Below, piece after piece: positions 1-7,415 of a stretch of DNA of 13,932 nt; the first letter of the stretch is position 1, and each line of letters starts with the position of its first letter. The position numbers were made by a program, and so were the translations under genes. The notes under the pieces were generated by a model that was given only the letters and a program-made list of their open reading frames with translations, made no database searches and had not been told where the DNA came from. The DNA comes from Verrucomicrobiota bacterium (lineage in GTDB: Bacteria > Chlamydiota > Chlamydiia > Chlamydiales > Rhabdochlamydiaceae), in assembly GCA_903970455.1 (NCBI GenBank), contig CAJCIW010000172.1:1-13932 (forward strand). The letters are read 5' to 3'.

Positions 1-136
1 GGCTCCTTCTGCCCGAACAATGGGAATCGCAGGTTCGGCGGTGAGCATTTGCGTGAAGGGGTGCCAGATCAGTTCCTGATCACGCTCTGAAAGGCTTTTT
101 GTTTTGAGTAAGCGTGGACGGTTTTTGAGTTCCATA
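1..136 (-). CDS. bioA: Adenosylmethionine--8-amino-7-oxononanoate aminotransferase (BioA), 5' end only
   Basis: This is the first 45 codons of BioA; the rest lies beyond the left edge of the window. BioA is the PLP-dependent aminotransferase that converts 8-amino-7-oxononanoate to 7,8-diaminopelargonate using S-adenosylmethionine as amino donor. The visible N-terminus reads MELKNRPRLLKTKSLSERDQ and continues with IWHPFTQM, which is the characteristic N-terminal motif of BioA. The start at 136 is supported by an AGGAG Shine-Dalgarno sequence five bases upstream on the minus strand. This start lies 68 nt inside the bioD reading frame. The gene is last in the visible bioB-bioF-bioD-bioA order and is presumably co-transcribed with it. 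Confidence 0.9.
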
Positions 137-683
137 GTGGCTCCTGGTTGATTCTTGCAAGGCAAGGCACTTGAGAAAATTTGAGAATGGCCTCTTCTGT
201 CTCTTGGCAGGGGCTTCCGTTAAAAATGATTCCTTTGATCTTAAGCGAACGGCCATGCATCGCTTCAACAGTCAGCAGAGTATGATTGATGTTGCCGACA
301 TAATGGCGTGAGACGAGGATCCATTCACACTCCCACTGCGCAAAGAGATCGATCGCCAGGGTGTTCAGGTTAAGAGGAACAAAGAGGCCGCCGCACCCTT
401 CGATGATGAGAGGGCGAGTAGATTGGGGGAGAACAATTTTATTCGGATCGATGGTGATGTGTTCGAGTTTTGCGGCATGATGAGGGGAGCGGGGCGCGGT
501 GAATGCATAGGCTTCAGGGTGTGTACGGCAGTCCGGAACGAGTTTTTCGATGGTTTTACGATCGAAGTCAGTTCCGCATTGCACGGGCTTCCAGTAATCG
601 GCCTCAAGAGCGTGGGTTAATAGAGAACAAACAACCGTCTTACCTACATCAGTCCCTATTCCTGCGACGAGTATTTTTCTCAT
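69..683 (-). CDS. bioD: Dethiobiotin synthetase BioD
   Basis: ATP-dependent dethiobiotin synthetase, which closes the ureido ring on 7,8-diaminopelargonate with CO2. The P-loop GIGTDVGKT lies at about residues 8-16, and KPVQCGTDFDR matches the substrate-binding segment seen as KPVASG in E. coli BioD. IIEGCGGLFVPL fits the conserved EGAGG segment. I chose the start at 683 (MRKILVAG, 204 aa) over the ATG at 695 for two reasons: its ATG overlaps the bioF stop as ATGA, and it has a GGAG eight bases upstream. The protein is a little shorter than E. coli BioD (about 225 aa). Its last 22 or so codons overlap the start of bioA in another frame. I am confident of the identity; the long 3' overlap is unusual. 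Confidence 0.93.
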   Translation of the reverse strand: MRKILVAGIGTDVGKTVVCSLLTHALEADYWKPVQCGTDFDRKTIEKLVPDCRTHPEAYAFTAPRSPHHAAKLEHITIDPNKIVLPQSTRPLIIEGCGGLFVPLNLNTLAIDLFAQWECEWILVSRHYVGNINHTLLTVEAMHGRSLKIKGIIFNGSPCQETEEAILKFSQVPCLARINQEPLWNSKTVHAYSKQKAFQSVIRN

Positions 684-1753
684 TGGCCGCTCCATTTTTC
701 TATTCTTTCCATACAGGTTTGCACATCGGCTCTTGTGTTGAAACTGTGGAGCGTCAACCGCAACTGCTCTTTTCCTTTAGGCACTGTGGGACTCAAAATC
801 GGGCGGACATCGATTCCATGATGCATCAGATAGTAAGAAAGGAGTTTCGCTTGTGAATTTCCGGGCGCGGGGATCGGTTGGATGTGGGATGAGAATTGAA
901 ATTGCCGGCAGAGAGCGGCGACATGTTCTCTTTCTCTCTGCATCCCAGGAAACCGTTCATAGCTGCAAGCTATCGCAGCGAGAAGGGGCAGGGGAGGGGC
1001 TGTGGTGTAGATGAGCGGGCGTGCAAGGTTAAGCAGCTTTTTTTTAAGAAGAGAGGAACCTAAAACGACTGCGCCATGGACCCCCAGCGCTTTTCCGAAA
1101 GCGCACATACAGGCAAAGACTCGTTCTTGCAAATGTTTCTCTGCGGCAAGGCCCTGACCTTGGGGACCAAGAATGCCGACGGCATGCGCTTCATCGACGA
1201 TGAGCTGCGCTCCATATTTTTCGCAAAGGGGAACGAGTTCTGACAGAGGGGCTTTGCCGCCGCTCATGGAATAGAGAGATTCGACGATGACGAAGCACCG
1301 CTTTTTGTTTTTTAGGCGCGTTTCAAGATGCGCGAGGTCGTTATGGCGAAAATAAAAGAGTTGGGCCTTGGATAGTTTCATTCCATCGTGGATGGAGGCA
1401 TGGACATCGCGGTCGGCAATCAGTGTGTCTTCCCCGGAAAACAGAGAGGAAAGCATACCGAGATTGGCTATGTAACCGCAGTTGAAAAGCGTGGCCGATG
1501 CAAATCCGTGAAATTGCGCAATTTTTTCTTCCAGCTCTTCAAAAAAACGGTGGTTGCCGGTAAGCAATCGGGAGCCGGTCGATCCGACTTTGTTGCTTAA
1601 GGATGGGCACCATTTTTCCCACTTGTCGATGATGGCCTCCCGAAAAGGGGGATCGCGCGAGAGGCCCAAATAATCGTTTGAGGTTAAATCGATTAAATTC
1701 TCACGCTGCTTTAAAGAGCGTAACGCGCCGTTCCTAAGGATTCTTTCGAGCAT
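680..1753 (-). CDS. bioF: 8-amino-7-oxononanoate synthase BioF
   Basis: PLP-dependent alpha-oxoamine synthase that condenses L-alanine with a pimeloyl thioester to give 8-amino-7-oxononanoate. Family motifs are clear: SNDYLGLS at about residues 25-32, VGSTGSRLLTGNH at 56-68, the cofactor-binding DEAHAVG at 187-193, and the Schiff-base lysine K221 in AFGKALGVHGAVV. The start is fixed at 1753, because the same frame has a TAA only six codons upstream and no other start lies between. This makes the protein (357 aa) about 20 residues shorter at the N-terminus than E. coli BioF (384 aa). No good Shine-Dalgarno is visible. The start lies 20 nt inside the end of bioB, so translation is probably coupled to bioB. 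The stop overlaps bioD as ATGA. Confidence 0.95.
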   Translation of the reverse strand: MLERILRNGALRSLKQRENLIDLTSNDYLGLSRDPPFREAIIDKWEKWCPSLSNKVGSTGSRLLTGNHRFFEELEEKIAQFHGFASATLFNCGYIANLGMLSSLFSGEDTLIADRDVHASIHDGMKLSKAQLFYFRHNDLAHLETRLKNKKRCFVIVESLYSMSGGKAPLSELVPLCEKYGAQLIVDEAHAVGILGPQGQGLAAEKHLQERVFACMCAFGKALGVHGAVVLGSSLLKKKLLNLARPLIYTTAPPLPLLAAIACSYERFPGMQREREHVAALCRQFQFSSHIQPIPAPGNSQAKLLSYYLMHHGIDVRPILSPTVPKGKEQLRLTLHSFNTRADVQTCMERIEKWSGQ

Positions 1754-2708
1754 AAGCCGGCCGTTTTTTTAGTCCGAATAATCGAAACATCTCTTCATCG
1801 CGGCTCACAGAAGGGTTGTCGACGGTGAGCAATTTTTCGCCAAACCACAGGGAATTGGCGCCAGCGAGAAAGCAGAGGGCTTGCTGTTCCCAGGAGAGCT
1901 TGATGCGGCCTGCGGAAAGGCGCAACATGGCCTGCGGCATGAGGATGCGAGCAGCAGCGATGGTGCGCAGGACTTCCCAAAAATCGAGCGGCTTATTCTC
2001 GCTGTACGGGGTTCCGGGAACCGGGTGCAATTGGTTGATTGGCACAGATTCGGGATGAGAGGGTTGCGTGCATAACGTATGCAAGAAGGAGATCCGATCT
2101 TCTTCCGATTCGCCAAGGCCAAGGATGCCGCCGCAGCAGACACTGATCTGCGTCTTACGGACGATTTCCAAAGTCTGCAATCGCTCATCGAAAGTACGCG
2201 TCGTGATGACTTGAGGATAGTAGGCGCGCGAAGTGTCGATGTTATGATTGTAGGCGTACAAGCCGGCCGCCTCCAGCTTTTGCGCTTGGGAGGCATTGAG
2301 CGATCCCAGAGTGCAGCAGACTTCGACGCCCATGGCGGCGAGTTCAGAGACCATGTGGAGAATGGAATCGAAGGCTGCGCCGTCGCGCACTTTTTTCCAA
2401 GCGGCTCCAAGACAAACACGTGTTGCGCCTTGCTCGATGGCGGCTTGCCCTTTCGCTTTGACTTCTTCCGATGTCATCATGGGCTCTGGTTTTATACTTG
2501 TCGTATAACGTGATGATTGCGCGCAGTATTTGCAGTCTTCGGGACAGCCGCCCGTTTTGACGGAGATCAAAGTGCAAATCTGCATTTCGACAGGGTCATG
2601 AAATTCTCTATGGGTTTTGCTTGCCCGGATCAGAAGTTCGAAGAGCGGCTTTTTATAGAGCTCTTGGACTTCTTGCAGGCTCCAATCGTTGCGGATGAGT
2701 GTTTGCAT
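1734..2708 (-). CDS. bioB: Biotin synthase BioB (radical SAM)
   Basis: Radical-SAM enzyme that inserts sulfur into dethiobiotin to form biotin. The [4Fe-4S] motif is GGCPEDCKYCAQ, with C55, C59 and C62 in the CxxxCxxC arrangement. Further cysteines expected to hold the [2Fe-2S] cluster are in VCLGAAW, VCCTLGSL and CCGGILGLGE, and the conserved RLSAGR supplies the arginine ligand. I place the start at 2708 (MQTLIRNDW, 324 aa) because AAGGA lies seven to eight bases upstream. The 15 extra residues obtainable from an ATG at 2753 look unlike a BioB N-terminus. This is the first gene of the operon; 191 bp separate it from the divergent winged-helix gene. Confidence 0.96.
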   Translation of the reverse strand: MQTLIRNDWSLQEVQELYKKPLFELLIRASKTHREFHDPVEMQICTLISVKTGGCPEDCKYCAQSSRYTTSIKPEPMMTSEEVKAKGQAAIEQGATRVCLGAAWKKVRDGAAFDSILHMVSELAAMGVEVCCTLGSLNASQAQKLEAAGLYAYNHNIDTSRAYYPQVITTRTFDERLQTLEIVRKTQISVCCGGILGLGESEEDRISFLHTLCTQPSHPESVPINQLHPVPGTPYSENKPLDFWEVLRTIAAARILMPQAMLRLSAGRIKLSWEQQALCFLAGANSLWFGEKLLTVDNPSVSRDEEMFRLFGLKKRPAYARKNP

Positions 2709-2899
2709 GTTCTTTTCCTTAAAAATCACGACTATTAAGGCATGGGAAGGCAAGAAATGGCAAGAGGTGTGAAAGGGATAAATAAACTACTTTATGGGTT
2801 AAGTAATTTAAATGATGGTTTAAAAAAACGGAATTTCCTAGAATGAGATTAACAACTCTACTCTAGTTGATGAAGTCTACGTTCGAGGTGGAAAAAACG
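2709..2899. promoter_or_regulatory. Divergent intergenic region between bioB and the winged-helix gene
   Basis: This 191-bp AT-rich gap must hold the promoters for the bio operon (minus) and the winged-helix gene (plus). I see no convincing -35/-10 pair. I also see no BirA-type operator of the TTGTTAAC-spacer-GGTTAACAA kind; the only near match is a direct pair, GGGTTAA and GGTTTAA, about 15 bp apart. A short inverted repeat, CAACT-7 nt-AGTTG, lies at 2853-2869 just before the ATG at 2870. The bioB ribosome binding site, AAGGA, is at the left edge. Whether any of these is an operator is inference. Confidence 0.4.
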
Positions 2900-3688
2900 A
2901 TGCTCTCAGCGCTCCTAGGCAGTAAAAACATCGAAAAAATCCTCTATTTTCTTTTGATCAATGAAAGAGGATACGGCACACAGCTGCACCGGTTTCTCAA
3001 TACCCCTTTGACGCCGATTCAAAAAGGGTTTGATAAACTGGAGAGGGCCGGGGTCCTCCAGAGCGTTTATGAAGGGAAGACTCGTTTTTACCGGTTTAAT
3101 CCGGTGTATCCGTTGAAACAGGAATTGGAGCAGTTTTTGCGGAAAGGGTACGAATTGCTGCCGCCTCAAGAAAAGCGGTTGTATCACATCTCCGATGCCC
3201 ATCCTTCCAGCCGGGCTCCATTAACTTTTAAACAGGCGCAAGATGCGCTTCTTCTGTGTTGGAATCGTCTAAAAGCCGTCAAAATGTTGATGATTAACGC
3301 CAAGCTTCATCGGGAGGCTGAGATTAAAAGGGGAAAAGGGGATGTCTGTGTCAGTGAAGAAGGCCCATCCGTTCTTTTGTTCCAAGAAAATGGCCACTGG
3401 CAGGTGGAAAATGGGAACGAGATCCAATTCAGCAACGTGCTTCGCTGGTCGCTCGATGTGTCGAGCGGGACGATCAGCCTTGAACACCTCCGCCCCAGTG
3501 CGGCTAAGCCGATCTTTCTCTTTCATCTTAAGGCCAAGAGGGAAACTCTAATAGCTTCAATCGATTCCCATCTTTGCGGTTCCGATGCGTACTTCGGCCA
3601 GGTAGAGCTCGGCCCCCACTTCCTCCAGCTCAGCTGGAGAATAGTCGGGCCGAAAAAAAATGATCGGATCGAGTGCCTATATCTATAG
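2900..3688 (+). CDS. Winged-helix DNA-binding protein with uncharacterised C-terminal domain
   Basis: The N-terminal 85 or so residues read as an ArsR-like winged helix: MLSALLGSKNIEKILYFLL, a putative recognition helix around LTPIQKGFDKLERAGVL, and the wing YEGKTRFYRFNPVYPL. This resembles small archaeal and bacterial wHTH domains that precede other domains. The remaining 170 or so residues, ending with a motif around SIDSHLCGSDAYFG and LSWRIVGPKK, look conserved-domain-like, but I cannot name the family confidently. I chose the ATG at 2900 because GAGGTG lies nine bases upstream. A TTG at 2867 and an ATG at 2870 would add 11 or 10 residues but have no Shine-Dalgarno. The gene is divergent from bioB, so it could regulate it, but nothing in the sequence proves this. 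Its TAG stop overlaps the stop of the convergent gene. Confidence 0.75.
   Translation: MLSALLGSKNIEKILYFLLINERGYGTQLHRFLNTPLTPIQKGFDKLERAGVLQSVYEGKTRFYRFNPVYPLKQELEQFLRKGYELLPPQEKRLYHISDAHPSSRAPLTFKQAQDALLLCWNRLKAVKMLMINAKLHREAEIKRGKGDVCVSEEGPSVLLFQENGHWQVENGNEIQFSNVLRWSLDVSSGTISLEHLRPSAAKPIFLFHLKAKRETLIASIDSHLCGSDAYFGQVELGPHFLQLSWRIVGPKKNDRIECLYL
3683..3688. other. CTATAG palindrome giving the stop codons of two convergent genes
   Basis: The last bases of the winged-helix gene on the plus strand (TAG, 3686-3688) and of the kinase-like gene on the minus strand (TAG, complement of 3683-3685) are the two halves of one palindrome. The genes therefore overlap tail-to-tail by 6 bp. No hairpin-plus-T-run terminator is visible between them, so the two transcripts probably run into each other. 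Confidence 0.9.
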
Positions 3689-5053
3689 GTCTGCCTTCTC
3701 GTTTTCGTTACTGAGTTGTTCAAGTTTATCGTAAAGATCAGGCAGGGAAACTCCAAGAGCATTTGGGGAAGTGCGCCCTGAGAGGCTGTTCATCCCTGAC
3801 ATTCTTAGGCTCCGTTGATATTTTTTTGGAAGTTCTGAAGTTTGAATCACTTTATGATAAAGTTCACCCCATAAGTCGACGGCATAGACGAGTTCTTGTG
3901 GACTAAAAGTGCGGTTATTCCTTGCACAATGAATGATATAATCGCGGATCCTTTGCAGACGGGTATTGCAGGCATTCAGCTGATCAGGAAGCAAAATGCG
4001 CCGTTTGGCATTCATCGGGAGCAAATGATTCAGCTCCCCATTGATCAAATGGGGCGACACTGTTTTTTCAACCTTGATGTGATGCCCTCCCTCATCAACA
4101 CTTTCCCTATCGGGGAGGAGTTCTTCTGCCTCACGATCTTCATAATGGATTTTCAAATGTTTTAAGTTGCTGATGATACTGAGAATGTCCCATTGCCAAA
4201 CAAGGTTGTACAATTGGGCGATTTCTTCGGGGCTTAATTTTTCAGTGGTTCTCGGATCTTTATCAAGATACGGTAGATCGATGGCGGAAGGAAATTTTTC
4301 TATCTCCCCAGGTGTTAGAGGGGGATCGATCCGGATGGGCATGCAATCTTCCACATCGAAAAATGTGGACCCTTCAAAATTATTTCCATCTCTGAGACCG
4401 ACGGCAAGCGCGAAGATCGTCATCTTAGTGTAATCGAGAAGGGATGCAGTCGCCTCTTTTTTTAAAAAGGGCTGGATGATTCCTACGACTGCTTCCGCCG
4501 TTTTTTTGCCCGATGAAGGTAAATAGACTTTTTCATTTCCGTTCCAAAGTTCTTCGACTGTCTCCTCGACATCGTCCATTGTCTCGTCCGCATCGATTGA
4601 ATCAGGGTGCTTGATGGGAATATTCAAGACGGCGCAGAACATTCCTGAGATCATGTGTTTGCTGAGACCTAGAGTATGGGCAAACTGGCGTGCCATCGTT
4701 TCCATCGCAGCGCGTTTGCGGCCGATCTTGAAGACGGCGACATTTTCAAATTGCCCCTTCTTCTCCTCGACAGGCTTTTGGAAAAAATAAGTTCCTGTCG
4801 TCGCATTAGCGATCCGCAATGAACCGTCGCTCAATGTTGGGATCAATGAGAGGATTGTCTCTTGGGCTGCTTTATCGGCATCCGTCACATGGAGGTAGGA
4901 AAGGAGTTTGGCAGCTTTTTCTTGGTCGCCGGCTCGGATCGCCTCGAGAGTTTGAGCAAAGACCGCGCCGATTTTTTCGTGGGCGGGTATGTTCGTTGTT
5001 TGAACGTATTGTTCTAATCTGTCAGTTGTTTTTGTGTTTAAATAAATCGTCAT
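3683..5053 (-). CDS. Putative divergent PI3K/PI4K-fold kinase-like protein, possible effector
   Basis: This 456-aa protein belongs to no family I can name by eye, but one stretch aligns in order with the core of PI3/PI4-kinase-like (actin-fragmin kinase type) proteins. A glycine-rich strand, GTYFF, is at 87-91. The strand VAVFKIG carries a candidate ATP lysine K109, followed by a helix with E118 (METMARQ). LRDGNNFEG at 220-228 is in the place of the catalytic DRHxxN. PIRIDPPLTP with D243 is in the place of the metal-binding IDxG segment. The downstream FPSAIDLP and LSPEEIAQL match the usual WPQA and FSEE segments. The catalytic loop spacing is not canonical, so it may be a pseudokinase. The N-terminal 85 residues and C-terminal 150 residues are helical and unassigned. 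There is no signal peptide, membrane segment or Shine-Dalgarno. The start lies 3 nt after the flavoprotein stop, which suggests one transcript. Confidence 0.6.
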   Translation of the reverse strand: MTIYLNTKTTDRLEQYVQTTNIPAHEKIGAVFAQTLEAIRAGDQEKAAKLLSYLHVTDADKAAQETILSLIPTLSDGSLRIANATTGTYFFQKPVEEKKGQFENVAVFKIGRKRAAMETMARQFAHTLGLSKHMISGMFCAVLNIPIKHPDSIDADETMDDVEETVEELWNGNEKVYLPSSGKKTAEAVVGIIQPFLKKEATASLLDYTKMTIFALAVGLRDGNNFEGSTFFDVEDCMPIRIDPPLTPGEIEKFPSAIDLPYLDKDPRTTEKLSPEEIAQLYNLVWQWDILSIISNLKHLKIHYEDREAEELLPDRESVDEGGHHIKVEKTVSPHLINGELNHLLPMNAKRRILLPDQLNACNTRLQRIRDYIIHCARNNRTFSPQELVYAVDLWGELYHKVIQTSELPKKYQRSLRMSGMNSLSGRTSPNALGVSLPDLYDKLEQLSNENEKADL

Positions 5054-5056
5054 AGT

Positions 5057-6274
5057 TTAGTTTGTTTGAGGGTGTCTTTTGGCAATGCAGGACGCGGCAA
5101 GGTATGCCGATGTCCACGCGTTTTGAAAATTGAATCCGCCGGTGACGCCGTCGATATCGAGGAGTTCTCCAGCGAAAAAGAGGTTGGGAATCAGGCGGCT
5201 TTCGAACGATCTGAAATTGATTTCGCTCAAGGCAACGCCGCCGGATGTGACAAATTCTTGTTTATAAATGGTCTTGCCGTCTTGGAAAAAAGAGGAGCGG
5301 GTTAGGCTGGAAGCAAGAAGGGAAAGCTCTTTCTTTGGCAAGTGCCCGATCGGCTGGCCCAAGGCAATCCCGCTCAATTGAAGGAATCTTTTCCACAAGT
5401 TCATGGGAAGATGAAAAGGATTTTCACCTTCAAGAGTCTTTTTCGGGTTTTGCTCTTTGATCTGATTTAATAAATCAAAAGCCTTTTCTGGATTGTAGTC
5501 GGGGATCCAGTTGATGAAAATTTCGGTGCGGTAATTGCAGGCATGCAGCTCGCGGGCCGCCCACGCAGAGAGTTTGAGCGCCGCCGGGCCGCTGAAGCCC
5601 CAGTGGGTAATCAAGAGCGGGCCCCGCTGCTTCAAATTTTTTATAGAAATTTCGGCGTCATCAACCACGATGCCGGCAAGATCATTGAGTTGCGAAGAGG
5701 GAACGTTGAAAGTAAACAAAGAGGGGACTGGGGGAGTGATCGTATGCCCAAAAGAGGCCGCCAGCTCATAACCGATCGGGCTGCTTCCCGTAGCGAGCAG
5801 GAGGTATCGGCATTCGACCGGTTCCCGATTCTCGATGTCAACACGGAATCCGTGCTCCGTTTTTTCGATTCCCCGGACGCATTGCTCGAGGCGGATCTCC
5901 ACGCCTGAATTTTTAGCAGAGGACAACAAGCAATCGATGATGGTCGAAGATTGATCGGAAACGGGAAACATGCGCCCGTCTTCTTCCGTTTTCAATGTCA
6001 CTCCATGTTTGTCAAACCAGGCGATCGTATCCTGCGGTTGAAAGGCATGAAAAGGACCAAGGAGTTCTTTGTTCCCACGTGGATAGTTGCCGGCGAGTTT
6101 TTTAGGTTCGAATTGCGCATGGGTCACATTGCAGCGCCCCCCTCCCGAAATGCGGACTTTCGAGAGGAGCTGCCTCGTTTTTTCCAGCACGACGATATCC
6201 ACCCCCTTTCCTTTTTCAGCGCAAATCGCAGAAGCAAAAATGCCGGCGGCCCCGCCGCCGATAATGACTAGCAT
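5057..6274 (-). CDS. HI0933/YhiN-family FAD-dependent flavoprotein
   Basis: The dinucleotide-binding motif MLVIIGGGAAG is at the very N-terminus, with G6, G8 and G11, followed by the family signature SGGGRCNVTH at about 43-52. The C-terminus has the typical TSGGVALSEI and GELLDIDGVTGGFNFQNAW segments that complete the FAD site. Length (405 aa) matches the HI0933-like family of NAD(P)/FAD-dependent oxidoreductases, most of which have no settled substrate, although some are annotated as aminoacetone oxidases. It is a cytoplasmic protein without signal peptide. No Shine-Dalgarno is visible before the ATG at 6274, but the Rossmann motif begins immediately, so the start is well supported. It is first in a two-gene minus-strand unit with the kinase-like gene. 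Confidence 0.92.
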   Translation of the reverse strand: MLVIIGGGAAGIFASAICAEKGKGVDIVVLEKTRQLLSKVRISGGGRCNVTHAQFEPKKLAGNYPRGNKELLGPFHAFQPQDTIAWFDKHGVTLKTEEDGRMFPVSDQSSTIIDCLLSSAKNSGVEIRLEQCVRGIEKTEHGFRVDIENREPVECRYLLLATGSSPIGYELAASFGHTITPPVPSLFTFNVPSSQLNDLAGIVVDDAEISIKNLKQRGPLLITHWGFSGPAALKLSAWAARELHACNYRTEIFINWIPDYNPEKAFDLLNQIKEQNPKKTLEGENPFHLPMNLWKRFLQLSGIALGQPIGHLPKKELSLLASSLTRSSFFQDGKTIYKQEFVTSGGVALSEINFRSFESRLIPNLFFAGELLDIDGVTGGFNFQNAWTSAYLAASCIAKRHPQTN

Positions 6275-6413
6275 AATTTGAAAAAATTGGTTAAAATGGG
6301 CATTATTTTAGACAATGCCGGGGAAAAAAGCCATTATTATTCGAATGATAAAAAAATAGTTGATGATCTTTTGGTGTACCCATATATCTTTTATATAGAA
6401 CAAGGCGTCTCCC
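6275..6413. promoter_or_regulatory. Divergent intergenic region upstream of the exporter operon
   Basis: This 139-bp AT-rich gap separates the divergent flavoprotein and adaptor genes. On the plus strand, TTGATG (6360-6365) and TATATC (6383-6388) are 17 bp apart and form a plausible sigma70/sigma66-type promoter ending about 25 bp before the adaptor start. An inverted repeat, GGCATT-9 nt-AATGCC, lies at 6299-6319 and could be a regulator site for either gene. Both calls are eye-based and tentative. Confidence 0.35.
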
Positions 6414-7415
6414 ATGCTGCGGAAATTTCTTTTGCCTTTCCTTTCATTTTTAGGAGCTTTGATAGCTCTTTTAGTTGTTTTTTGGAGCCAAAAAAAGGCG
6501 CCTGTTCCTGCCATCCCTTATCCAGCGCCCCAATCTCCTTACGTCCATGCTGTTTATGGAGCCGGAATCATTGAGGCTTCTACGGAAAACATTGCGATCG
6601 GAACTCCTTTTATCGAACTCATCACGGATATCTATTGCGTCGAAGGGGACAGGGTCAAAACAGGCGACCCTCTTCTGAAACTCGATACCCGTCTTTTAGA
6701 GGCGCAAAAGATCACAGCGCAAAGTCAGCTTCAAGCGGCTGTTGTGAACTATGAAAATCAGAGAACGCAGTTTTCCTTTTATCAGCAGGTTAAAGATAAA
6801 AGGGCTGTGAGCAAGCAGGCGTATGAATCAGTTTATTACGCGATGAAAGAGGCGGAGCAACAAGTCAAAGTTGCTGAAGCGCAGCTGAATCAAGTCGTTG
6901 TCGACATCGAGCGTTCTACCGTACGCGCACCTGTCGATGGAGAGATTTTGCAGGTCAATGCGCATATCGGCGAGATTTACTCTAACAACTCCTACAATAC
7001 AACCCAGCCTTATGTGAATCTGCAAACGGCATTGATCTTTATGGGAACCGTTTCTCCCTTGCAAATGAGGATCGATATCGATGAAGAAGATGCGTGGCGT
7101 TTTAAACCCGGCGCTTCTGCGACAGCTTTTGTCCGCGGAAATGCCAACATCCATTTTCCCATGAAGTTTGTCCGGATCGAGCCTTACATCATTCCTAAGA
7201 CCTCATTAACGGGAGAAACGATCGAAAGGATAGATACTCGTGTTCTTCAAGTTCTCTACCGTTTCGAAAAAGGGGATCTTCCCATTTATGCTGGTCAGCT
7301 TTTGGATGTTTATATTGAAGCAGAACCGAACCCGATTGGGCAGGCAAAAATATCCAAGAAAACGGTTAATATTGAGAAGGAAACAGAAAGGAGCGAGGTC
7401 TTCTTCGGCCCATGA
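6414..7415 (+). CDS. Periplasmic adaptor (membrane fusion protein, HlyD/MacA/DevB-like) of an ABC exporter
   Basis: This protein links an inner-membrane ABC transporter to an outer membrane channel. It has one N-terminal membrane segment (about residues 5-24) anchoring it to the inner membrane. A first lipoyl half-motif follows (ITDIYCVEGDRVKTGDPLLKLD, about 70-91). A coiled-coil hairpin then spans about 92-165, rich in A, Q and E heptads. The second lipoyl half is at 168-187 (TVRAPVDGEILQVNAHIGE), and a beta-barrel domain follows. At 333 aa it is on the small side, as in DevB-type adaptors. AAGG sits eight bases before the ATG. The stop overlaps the next start as ATGA. It heads a four-gene exporter operon; the substrate cannot be read from the sequence. 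Confidence 0.92.
   Translation: MLRKFLLPFLSFLGALIALLVVFWSQKKAPVPAIPYPAPQSPYVHAVYGAGIIEASTENIAIGTPFIELITDIYCVEGDRVKTGDPLLKLDTRLLEAQKITAQSQLQAAVVNYENQRTQFSFYQQVKDKRAVSKQAYESVYYAMKEAEQQVKVAEAQLNQVVVDIERSTVRAPVDGEILQVNAHIGEIYSNNSYNTTQPYVNLQTALIFMGTVSPLQMRIDIDEEDAWRFKPGASATAFVRGNANIHFPMKFVRIEPYIIPKTSLTGETIERIDTRVLQVLYRFEKGDLPIYAGQLLDVYIEAEPNPIGQAKISKKTVNIEKETERSEVFFGP

Noticed and set aside
693..695. Alternative bioD start giving four extra residues (MERP)
   Set aside because: The ATG at 683 directly precedes the P-loop strand, overlaps the bioF stop as ATGA and has GGAG at the right distance.
503..856. Plus-strand open frame of 117 codons opposite bioD and bioF
   Set aside because: It lies fully antisense to two clear biotin genes and shows no family features.
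1805..2419. A 204-codon open frame on the minus strand inside bioB
   Set aside because: It overlaps the conserved BioB sequence in another frame, has an arginine/serine/proline-rich composition typical of a shadow frame, and has no Shine-Dalgarno or recognisable motif.
2709..2866. BirA-type operator upstream of bioB
   Set aside because: Only a direct GGGTTAA/GGTTTAA pair is seen, not the required inverted TTGTTAAC/GTTAACAA halves.
5543..5908. Plus-strand open frame of 121 codons opposite the HI0933-type flavoprotein
   Set aside because: Antisense shadow of a well-supported gene, with no protein-like motifs.
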